This document shows positions 21,740 through 28,268 of a stretch of 28,268 nucleotides of DNA, piece after piece. Under the pieces are notes generated by a model that ran no database searches, had not been told where the DNA came from, and saw only the letters and a list, made by a program, of their open reading frames with translations. Positions within the stretch are counted from its first letter, which is position 1, and each line of letters begins with the position of its first letter. Origin of the DNA: Tidjanibacter sp. (lineage in GTDB: Bacteria > Bacteroidota > Bacteroidia > Bacteroidales > Rikenellaceae); assembly GCA_017630115.1 (NCBI GenBank), contig JAGBVY010000069.1, positions 1-28,268 on the forward strand. The letters run 5' to 3'. The translations under genes were made by a program, and so were the position numbers.

Positions 21740-24700
21740 TTAGAAGTTGATGTTTGTACCAATAGTGATGGTGCGCGACTGGGGATAGTTGCCCCAATCT
21801 ACGCCGCCGCCCACCTCGGGGTCGTAGCCTGTGTAGGAGGTAAGGGTCAGCAGGTTGCTCATAGTGACGTAGAGGCGACACGAGCCAATGCCTATGCGTT
21901 TGCTAAGGCTCTCGGGCAGGGTGTAGCCCACTTGGAGGTTTTTGAGCCTCAGGTAGCTTCCATCCTCCACATAGCGGCTCGACGACTCGAAGTTGCGACT
22001 CGAACCCGACGCACCGGGGTTGGGGATAGTGCCTGTGGGGTTGTTTTTGGTCCACACATCACGCATAGAGGTGCTGAGGGTTGATTGTGTACCGTCGCCC
22101 TCGGTGCGAATCCTTACAGCGTTGTAGATCTCGTTGCCATAGACGCCTTGGAAGAAGAGGCTAACATCGAAACCTCCTTTGCGGAGCGAGAAGTTGGCAC
22201 CATAGGTGAGCCAAGGGAAGGCGCAGCCGATGGCCACAAGGTCGTCGTCGTTGATTATGCCATCCTCGTTCTGGTCTTTGTAGCGGGCGTCGCCGTGGCG
22301 CTCGGTGGGCGATTCAACAGCCCACTGGTGCTCTGCCACCTCGTTGTCGCTCTGGTAGATACCCTCATACTCGTAGCCCCAGAAGGAGTACAGAGGCAGA
22401 CCCTCGTCGCAGATGGTGTATGCTCCATAGACTCTCTCGCCACCGTTGAGACGTGTAAGGCGGTTGGAGATGACCGAGCCGTTGAGGTTTACGTCATACT
22501 CCCAGCCCTCGCCAAAGCTGCCGCTGTGGCCCAGAGTTAGCTCCACGCCGAGATTCTGTACTGTGCCCACATTGGCTGTGGGGGCGTAGCGGTTGCCGAC
22601 GTGTGCGGGTGCTGTGACGGAGAGCAGCATATCGTAGGTGCTGCGGTCGAATAGGTCGATGGTGCCGTAGAAACGGTTGTTCCAAAGGCTGAAATCAACA
22701 CCCACATTGAGTTGCTCGGTAGCCTCCCAGCGACCACCATTATTAACATAGGTAAGTATGGTAGAGCCTGTGGCCAACTCCTGATTTGCGCCAAAGGGGT
22801 AGCCGGTGAAGGTGTTGCTCGACGAGAATACCGACTGGGTGAAGGCTCCTTCGGCAATCTTGTCGTTGCCAATGCGACCCCAGCCCAGACGCACTTTCAG
22901 GTTGTCCAGAGCCTCGGCATCCTCCAAGAAAGCCTCCTCCGACACCCTCCACGCCAAGGCCATAGAGGGGAAGTAGCCCCAGAGATTCTCGGGGAACTTC
23001 GACGAGGCGTCGGCACGGAAGTTTACGGTGGCCATATAGCGGTCGGCATAGTTGTAGAACAGGCGGCCCAAGAGCGAGAATCGGCGTGTGCGCGAGGCCG
23101 AGTCGCCCGACTCGGTCTTATCCTCGGTGGCTTGGTTGAGATACCAGTTGTTCTCCGAGGGGTTGGCGATAGATGCGCCTGCACCGCCAATCGAGTAGCT
23201 GTTGTACTCCTCGGTGGTTTGGCCCACCATAGCCGAGAGGCGGTGGTCGCCCCTCTCCCAAGCATAGGTCAGAGTGTTTTCGTAGAACATTGTTCTACCC
23301 ACGCCCATATTGGCCGAGATGAAGTTTTTGTCGGCCTTGTCGTAGTCCGAGTGGAGATATTTGTCGGAGTAGGTGCGACTTACCGAGAGGTTTTGGTCCA
23401 TACTCACCGACGAACGGAAGGTCAGACCTTTCAGGGGGGTAGCCTCCAAGTAGATGTTGGCCAACAGACGTTGGTCGGTGTTGTTGGGGTGGGAGTGCTC
23501 AACCATCGAGAAGGGGTTTACAACGTTCTCGAAGTTGGAGCCTGCTGCAATCTCGCCACTAAGGTCCTTACCATCGCCATTTACCGACCCTTCGGGGTAG
23601 TGGGTGGGGTCCCAAGGAGCCATTGCGAGAGCTGCCGAGAGAATCGACGCTCCGGCACTCGACGAGTTGTTCATTGCCCAACGTGACGAGGAGGTGATAA
23701 ACGAAAGGCTCTCGCCCACCTTAATCCATCGGTTGAGGTTGTAGGAGCTGTTCAGACGCAGTGTCAGACGCTCGTAGTTTGAGCCGATGATGGTACCATC
23801 CTGCGAGAAGTAACCTGCGCTGAAAGAGTATTGGCTCTTGCCACTGCCACCCTCCACCGAGAGGTGGTAGTTTTGTATGGGGGCGTTGGCCTTAAATACC
23901 TCATCCTGCCAGTCGGTCTCAATGGTGGAGTAGTCGAGGTTGGTGGGGAAGTAGGGCGACTTGCCCAAGCGGTAGGCTTTGAGCCACTTGTAGAAGCCGT
24001 GCTTCTCAAAGAAACTCATTTCCGACTTGACACCGCCAATGGCAATGAGTGTGCGAGCCATCTCGTCGCGGCCCATCAAATCGAGCTTATTCCACCTGTT
24101 CTGCACACCTGCGTAGGCACTCAGCGAGATTTGTGGAGCGCGGTCCTTGGCACCGGTCTTGGTGGTGACGATGATGACACCGTTTGCACCACGCGAGCCG
24201 TAGATGGCCGTACTCGACGCATCTTTCAACACTTCGGTGGAGGCGATGTCGCCCGGGTTGAGGAATCCGATGTCCTCGGTGATGACGCCATCGACAACAT
24301 AGATGGGGGCGGAGTTATTAACCGTACCAATACCACGAATCCTCACCTCGGCGGCAGCACCGGGCTGACCCGTTGAAGCATTGACCGTAACACCCGCAAT
24401 ACGACCCGCAAAGGCTTGGTCGATGGTGGCAACGGGGGTGCGTTGCAAATCCTCCGAATCAACCGAGGCAATAGCACCCGTAAGGTCGCTACGCTTCATT
24501 GTACCGTAGCCCACAACCACCACATCTTCAAGCACATCGGCACCTATTTCCAGCTCCACATCAAGGCGTGTGGTGGAGGGTAGTACCGAGAGTGTCTTCT
24601 CGTTGTAGCCCATATAGGAGAAGGTCAGGCGGCGGCCATTTGTACCCTCGAAGGGTACGGCAATGGTGTAGTGGCCATTGATGTCGGAGATAGTCACCGT

Positions 24701-24847
24701 GGTGCTATCGTCCAACGATATGGTCACACCAATCAGAGGCGACCCATTGGAGGCATCCTTAACAGTACCCTCAATCTTGTGGCTCTGGGCCATCAGCAAT
24801 GAGCCACAACCAAGAATGAGCGATAGAAGTGAAAGAAATCGTTTCAT
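21740..24847 (-). CDS. susC: SusC-like TonB-dependent transporter
   Basis: The protein has 1035 residues. A signal peptide ends LMAQ (about 1-21). A CarboxypepD_reg-like beta domain spans about 24-105 (IEGTVKDASNGSPLIGVTIS, FSYMGYNEKTL), the TonB box region with LEDVVVVGYGTMKRSDLTGA follows at about 111-130, then the plug with AFAGRIAGVTVNASTGQPGA, VRIRGIGTVNNSAPIYVVDG and VLKDASSTAIYGSRGANGVI, and a 22-strand-type barrel that ends in Phe (GTNINF), as outer-membrane proteins do. It imports oligosaccharides into the periplasm using TonB energy. It follows the GH3 gene by 13 nt and precedes susD. Confidence 0.97.
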   Translation of the reverse strand: MKRFLSLLSLILGCGSLLMAQSHKIEGTVKDASNGSPLIGVTISLDDSTTVTISDINGHYTIAVPFEGTNGRRLTFSYMGYNEKTLSVLPSTTRLDVELEIGADVLEDVVVVGYGTMKRSDLTGAIASVDSEDLQRTPVATIDQAFAGRIAGVTVNASTGQPGAAAEVRIRGIGTVNNSAPIYVVDGVITEDIGFLNPGDIASTEVLKDASSTAIYGSRGANGVIIVTTKTGAKDRAPQISLSAYAGVQNRWNKLDLMGRDEMARTLIAIGGVKSEMSFFEKHGFYKWLKAYRLGKSPYFPTNLDYSTIETDWQDEVFKANAPIQNYHLSVEGGSGKSQYSFSAGYFSQDGTIIGSNYERLTLRLNSSYNLNRWIKVGESLSFITSSSRWAMNNSSSAGASILSAALAMAPWDPTHYPEGSVNGDGKDLSGEIAAGSNFENVVNPFSMVEHSHPNNTDQRLLANIYLEATPLKGLTFRSSVSMDQNLSVSRTYSDKYLHSDYDKADKNFISANMGVGRTMFYENTLTYAWERGDHRLSAMVGQTTEEYNSYSIGGAGASIANPSENNWYLNQATEDKTESGDSASRTRRFSLLGRLFYNYADRYMATVNFRADASSKFPENLWGYFPSMALAWRVSEEAFLEDAEALDNLKVRLGWGRIGNDKIAEGAFTQSVFSSSNTFTGYPFGANQELATGSTILTYVNNGGRWEATEQLNVGVDFSLWNNRFYGTIDLFDRSTYDMLLSVTAPAHVGNRYAPTANVGTVQNLGVELTLGHSGSFGEGWEYDVNLNGSVISNRLTRLNGGERVYGAYTICDEGLPLYSFWGYEYEGIYQSDNEVAEHQWAVESPTERHGDARYKDQNEDGIINDDDLVAIGCAFPWLTYGANFSLRKGGFDVSLFFQGVYGNEIYNAVRIRTEGDGTQSTLSTSMRDVWTKNNPTGTIPNPGASGSSRNFESSSRYVEDGSYLRLKNLQVGYTLPESLSKRIGIGSCRLYVTMSNLLTLTSYTGYDPEVGGGVDWGNYPQSRTITIGTNINF

Positions 24848-24860
24848 CTATTATGTGGTT

Positions 24861-27122
24861 TTATTTTACACGGAAACTTACGGGCGAGCCTGCGGCACTG
24901 TTGCCGGCAACCCAGAGGTAGAACTCTCCGGGCTCAACCACTTTCTCCATATCGATGTTCCAGAAAGCGAGCCTCTCAATAGGCAACTCAATGGTTATGT
25001 CGCGGCTCTCGCCGGCTTCGAGTGTTACGCGCTCAAAGGCTTTCAGCTCCTTCTTAGGACGAGCCGTAGAACCGGCAACATCCCTCACATAGAGTTGTAC
25101 AACCTCGGTGGCCTTGCGGCTACCGGTGTTGGTCAGCGTAAAGCTAACCTTCACACACTCATCCTTTTTGTTATAGACCTCTTCGTCGGTTGTGATGTTG
25201 GAGTACTCAAAGGTGGTGTAGGAAAGGCCATAGCCAAAGGGATACAAAGGACCAAATCCGCCGTCGAGCCAGTAGGCCGAGCAACCGAGCGAGGTCTGAC
25301 CTGCTTCCAGAGGGATGTCATTAAGCAACACCTCCGAGCCACTTGCGGGCCTTTCGGGGAAGTGGGAGTTGTAGTAGATAGGCTCCTGACCGGCAGCCAC
25401 GGGGAAGGTGATGGGGAGTTTGCCACTGGGCACCTCGTCGCCAAAGAGGAGCTGTGCCAGAGCAGGGCCACCCATAGTGCCGGGGTGGAACGACCACACC
25501 AGAGCATCCATATTGGCCATATCTTTGCCCACCGAGAGTGCCCTACCAGCCATAACTACAACAATCACAGGCTTGCCACTATCTTTGGCTGCCTTGATGA
25601 GTTGGCTCTGACTACCTTGCAGGTCGAGATTGACAAGGCTGTGTGCCTCGCCCGAGAGAATCGACTCCTCGCCGAGGAAGAGTACCACAGCGTCGCAGAA
25701 GGCGGCTTTGGCTGTGAAGGCTGCAAGTTCCCACGATTTGCACTTCTCGCGGCTGTAAGAGAGGATGTCGGTGTAGGAGAATTTCACCTTGTCGCCATAG
25801 AGCTCCAAGAGGGCCGCAAGAGGTGTTACGGTGTGCTCCTTCTGGCCGTCAAACACCCAAGTACCCATCTGGTCGTGGGGTGCGTTGGCCAAAGGACCGG
25901 CAATCATAATGCGACGATGTTTCTCAGGGTTGAGAGGGAGAATGGAGTCTTCGTTTTTGAGCAACACGGCGCTCTCCACAGCAGCTACGCGTGCAGCTTC
26001 GAGAGCTTCGGGGGTGTAGAACTCCTTGGTGTAGTTTTGTTCGTCAACATAGGGATTCTCAAACAGACCGAGGCGATATTTCAAGCGGAGTACGTTGCGA
26101 ACGCTTTCATCCACCACCTTCTCGCTCAACTCGCCACTCTTAACCAAATCTTTCAGTTGGGTGATGTAGGCGTAGGACATCATATCGACATCCGTACCTG
26201 CCGTCAAAGCTCTCTTGGATGCCTCGCGAGCGTCGGCAGCAAAGCCGTGGGCAATCATACCGCCCACCGAGCCCCAGTCGCTCACCACGCAGCCATTCCA
26301 GCCCCACTCATCGCGCAACACGTCGCGAAGGAGGAACTTGTTGCCCGCCGAGGGGATGCCGTCGTTGTCGTTGAACGAGGGCATAAGGGTCATACAGCCC
26401 GCCTTGGCCAGAGCCTCAAATGGGGGGAGGTAGTAGTTCCTCAGCTCACGCTCGGTAATGTGAATAGGGGCATAGTCAAGACCACCCTCCGAAGCGCCGT
26501 AGCCAACGTAGTGTTTGGCGCAGGCAGCCATAGGTTTCTCGCCACCCTCATAACCACGCAACATAGCCAATGCCAATTCGGTGGTCAGGTAGGGGTCTTC
26601 GCCAAAGCTCTCGGCAATACGTCCCCAACGCGAGTCGCGCGAAATATCGACCATAGGCGAGAAGGTCCACCTGATACCCGAAGCAACAGCCTCACGAGCA
26701 GCTACACTCGCACCCAACTCTACAATCTCAGGGTTGAAGGTTGCAGCCTGACCCAGAGGAATGGGGAAGATGGTGTGGAAACCGTGGATGACATCACGAG
26801 CAAAAACCAGAGGAATACCCAGACGGCTCTCCTCCACAGCGGCCCTTTGGAGTTTGTTTATCTCCACGGGGTCGGCAATGTTGAGTATTGAGCCAACCTT
26901 GCCAGCTGCAATCTCGTTGCACATACTCTCGGTCTCGTAGTGGGTCAGTTGGTTGAGCTGACCAATCTTCTCGTCGAGGGTCATCTGTTTCAGCAGAGCC
27001 TCAATCTTTTCTGCATAGGGGTCGGTGGCCGAAGCCGATTTGGTAGAACCCTCATTGGGGGTGCAGCTTGCCACTGCAATGCCGATGGCAACAGCCGCAA
27101 TAAGTCTTACGATGCGGTTCAT
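24861..27122 (-). CDS. bglX: GH3 beta-glucosidase (BglX-type), first gene of the PUL
   Basis: The protein has 753 residues with an N-terminal signal ending AVAS-C20 (lipoprotein-like). The GH3 N-terminal barrel shows MTLDEKIGQLNQ, FARDVIHGFHTIFPIPLGQA, FSPMVDISRDSRWGRIAESF, KHYVGYGASEGGLDYAPIHI and the nucleophile D282 in GCVVSDWGS. The second domain has AVLLKNEDSILPL and the C-terminal Fn3-like domain has ELKAFERVTLEAGES. Length and order match E. coli BglX. The enzyme releases glucose from the non-reducing end of beta-glucan oligosaccharides, probably in the periplasm. It is the promoter-proximal gene; the 293 nt upstream hold inverted repeats (27192-27236) and the pckA terminator but no further ORF that I can support. 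Confidence 0.95.
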   Translation of the reverse strand: MNRIVRLIAAVAIGIAVASCTPNEGSTKSASATDPYAEKIEALLKQMTLDEKIGQLNQLTHYETESMCNEIAAGKVGSILNIADPVEINKLQRAAVEESRLGIPLVFARDVIHGFHTIFPIPLGQAATFNPEIVELGASVAAREAVASGIRWTFSPMVDISRDSRWGRIAESFGEDPYLTTELALAMLRGYEGGEKPMAACAKHYVGYGASEGGLDYAPIHITERELRNYYLPPFEALAKAGCMTLMPSFNDNDGIPSAGNKFLLRDVLRDEWGWNGCVVSDWGSVGGMIAHGFAADAREASKRALTAGTDVDMMSYAYITQLKDLVKSGELSEKVVDESVRNVLRLKYRLGLFENPYVDEQNYTKEFYTPEALEAARVAAVESAVLLKNEDSILPLNPEKHRRIMIAGPLANAPHDQMGTWVFDGQKEHTVTPLAALLELYGDKVKFSYTDILSYSREKCKSWELAAFTAKAAFCDAVVLFLGEESILSGEAHSLVNLDLQGSQSQLIKAAKDSGKPVIVVVMAGRALSVGKDMANMDALVWSFHPGTMGGPALAQLLFGDEVPSGKLPITFPVAAGQEPIYYNSHFPERPASGSEVLLNDIPLEAGQTSLGCSAYWLDGGFGPLYPFGYGLSYTTFEYSNITTDEEVYNKKDECVKVSFTLTNTGSRKATEVVQLYVRDVAGSTARPKKELKAFERVTLEAGESRDITIELPIERLAFWNIDMEKVVEPGEFYLWVAGNSAAGSPVSFRVK

Positions 27123-27191
27123 TGTATTGATGTTTTTGGTTTAAGTTTCGGTTGTAGGTTGCAAAAGAGGCGGTGTTCTTTGTCGTGCGCG

Positions 27192-27236
27192 CCTATTTCA
27201 CATAGTAAAAATAGGTATTTTCATATTCAAATGAAA
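27192..27236. promoter_or_regulatory. Paired inverted repeats in the PUL upstream region
   Basis: CCTATTT (27192-27198) and AAATAGG (27209-27215) form a 7-bp dyad with a 10-nt spacer, and TTTCAT (27219-27224) and ATGAAA (27231-27236) form a second dyad with a 6-nt spacer. They lie 70-114 nt before the GH3 start, a plausible place for an operator or an activator (HTCS or SusR-type) site. On the minus strand TATTTTTA between the dyads is a weak -7 candidate. The remaining sequence of this gap shows nothing recognisable. Confidence 0.35.
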
Positions 27237-27360
27237 GGCCTTGTGTTGTTTTGGTGGATTGCGTGACCTTGCTGTTATGGGTTATTTTGTTGAGATACAG
27301 ACATTTGCCGTCTGTCGTGCAAGGCTAAAAAAGTGGACGCCATATTGAGTCGTAGTCACA

Positions 27361-27400
27361 AAAAAAGAGGCCTCTGCGCCGTGCAGAAGCCTCTTTTCGT
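27361..27400 (-). terminator. Rho-independent terminator of pckA
   Basis: On the minus strand AGAGGCTTCTGC (27383-27394) pairs with GCAGAGGCCTCT (27366-27377) with one mismatch, and is followed by a run of seven T. It lies about 20 nt after the pckA stop codon. Confidence 0.9.
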
Positions 27401-27415
27401 TATTTGTGCCTAAGA

Positions 27416-28268
27416 CTATTTATCGAGCTTAGGACCAGCAGCAACGAGTGCTTTACCCTCGTCGTTGGTGGTAAACTTGTTGAAGTTCTTGATGAACCTA
27501 CCAGCCAAATCCTCAGCTTTCACAGTCCACTCAGCCTCTGCTGCGTAGGTGTCGCGGGGGTCGAGAATTGCCGAATCAACGCCGGGCAACTCGGTGGGTA
27601 CGGTGAAGTTGAAGTAGGGAATCTGCTTGGTGGGGGCGCTGTCAATCGAGCCATCGAGGATAGCGTCGATGATACCGCGAGTATCCCTAATGGAGATACG
27701 TTTGCCGGTGCCGTTCCAACCGGTGTTTACCAAGTAGGCGGTAGCACCCGAAGCCTGCATACGTTTTACAAGCTCCTCACCATATTTGGTGGGGTGGAGC
27801 GAGAGGAATGCAGCGCCAAAGCAAGCCGAGAAGGTGGGAGTGGGCTCGGTGATGCCACGCTCAGTACCGGCAAGTTTTGCGGTGAAGCCCGAGAGGAAGT
27901 AGTATTTGGTCTGCTCGGGAGTCAGAATCGACACGGGAGGCAGTACACCAAATGCGTCGGCCGAGAGGAAGATAACCTTCTTGGCAGCGGGAGCTTTCGA
28001 AATGGGCTTAACGATGTTGTTGATGTGGTAGATGGGGTACGAAACGCGAGTGTTCTCGGTTACGCTCTTGTCGGCGAAGTCGCAGTGACCCTCAGCATCA
28101 ACGGTAACGTTCTCCAAGAGAGCGTTGCGACGGATTGCGTTCCAGATGTCGGGCTCGCTCTCCTTGTCGAGGTTGATAACTTTGGCGTAGCAGCCGCCCT
28201 CGAAGTTGAATACACCCTCGTCGTCCCAGCCGTGCTCGTCGTCACCGATAAGCTGACGTTTGGGGTCG
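27416..28268 (-). CDS. pckA: Phosphoenolpyruvate carboxykinase (ATP type), C-terminal part
   Basis: The window holds the last 283 residues; the start is outside. The frame continues to the window edge (DPKRQLIGDDEHGWDDEGVF, then NFEGGCYAKVINLDKE), so an internal TTG at 28117 is not the start. Family landmarks are YPIYHINNIVKP, FLSADAFGVLPPVS, KYYFLSGFTAKLAGTERG, TPTFSACFGAAFLSLHP and AYLVNTGWNGTGKRISIRDT. The phosphate-binding P-loop lies upstream and is not visible. The enzyme interconverts oxaloacetate and PEP; in gut Bacteroidales it mainly carboxylates PEP on the path to succinate and propionate, conserving ATP. It ends with its own terminator, so it is transcriptionally separate from the downstream PUL. 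Confidence 0.96.
   Translation of the reverse strand, partial: DPKRQLIGDDEHGWDDEGVFNFEGGCYAKVINLDKESEPDIWNAIRRNALLENVTVDAEGHCDFADKSVTENTRVSYPIYHINNIVKPISKAPAAKKVIFLSADAFGVLPPVSILTPEQTKYYFLSGFTAKLAGTERGITEPTPTFSACFGAAFLSLHPTKYGEELVKRMQASGATAYLVNTGWNGTGKRISIRDTRGIIDAILDGSIDSAPTKQIPYFNFTVPTELPGVDSAILDPRDTYAAEAEWTVKAEDLAGRFIKNFNKFTTNDEGKALVAAGPKLDK

Noticed and set aside
20192..22084. A 630-codon open frame on the plus strand opposite susD and the end of susC
   Set aside because: Same cause; the encoded sequence is low-complexity Gly/Val/His-rich without motifs, while the minus strand encodes clear SusD and SusC.
24678..26891. A 737-codon open frame on the plus strand opposite the GH3 gene
   Set aside because: It lies antisense to an unmistakable GH3 protein, has no domain resemblance and crosses into susC. 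Its length follows from codon bias in the true gene that avoids TTA/CTA/TCA.
1..28268. CRISPR arrays, tRNA or rRNA genes, insertion sequences, prophage or plasmid origins
   Set aside because: Looked for regularly spaced repeats, cloverleaf-like segments, transposase or integrase motifs and replication proteins; none could be supported. The AAGGG-rich array has no spacers and is a minisatellite.

Overview
The window looks like chromosome from a gut-type Bacteroidales bacterium, possibly Rikenellaceae/Alistipes-like; the exact genus is inference. The evidence is SusC/SusD pairs, lipoproteins with short lipoboxes followed by Asp/Glu- or Pro-rich tethers, a bat (aerotolerance) operon, near absence of Shine-Dalgarno dependence at several starts, and promoter boxes of the Bacteroidetes type (TAnnTTTG).

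Left end (1-1772), accessory and scarred: the tail of a GH2 beta-galactosidase-type gene stops abruptly inside a two-hairpin repeat. A 66-codon remnant follows behind an apparently intact promoter, then a TIR-domain protein fused to a DUF1566/Lcl (C-type-lectin-like) domain. The end of that domain reads like a variable region of a diversity-generating retroelement (DGR). The stretch lies between two copies of a TTTTCAATT-type intergenic repeat and ends in a perfect 15-bp hairpin and an AAGGG-rich minisatellite.

Housekeeping and envelope (1773-12058): a secreted glycerophosphodiester phosphodiesterase diverges from a DUF4015 lipoprotein. Next come a 52-residue two-helix membrane protein behind a structured leader, then murA on the minus strand with Asp in place of the catalytic Cys, then the minus-strand bat cluster moxR - DUF58 - BatD-like membrane protein - TPR (BatC-like) - batA - batB. 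These proteins are expected to act together at the inner membrane: a MoxR AAA+ ATPase, a DUF58 protein and membrane-anchored VWA proteins.

Polysaccharide utilization locus (12125-27122, minus strand, apparently one long unit): GH3 beta-glucosidase, SusC, SusD, a surface glycan-binding-type lipoprotein, GH16 endo-beta-1,3-glucanase, GH128 endo-beta-1,3-glucanase with a CBM6-like tail, a 48-residue unannotated small protein, and two paralogous fimbrillin/BACON-like lipoproteins, ended by a strong terminator at 12125-12163. The enzyme set points to laminarin or another beta-1,3-glucan. Endo-cleavage would take place at the surface (GH16, GH128), followed by capture and import by SusD/SusC, and trimming to glucose by GH3. 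No PUL regulator lies in the window.

Right end: the C-terminal part of pckA (PEP carboxykinase), minus strand, with its terminator. The most interesting signals are the TIR-DUF1566 protein with a DGR-like tail, and the 48-residue small protein coupled to the fimbrillin-like lipoproteins.
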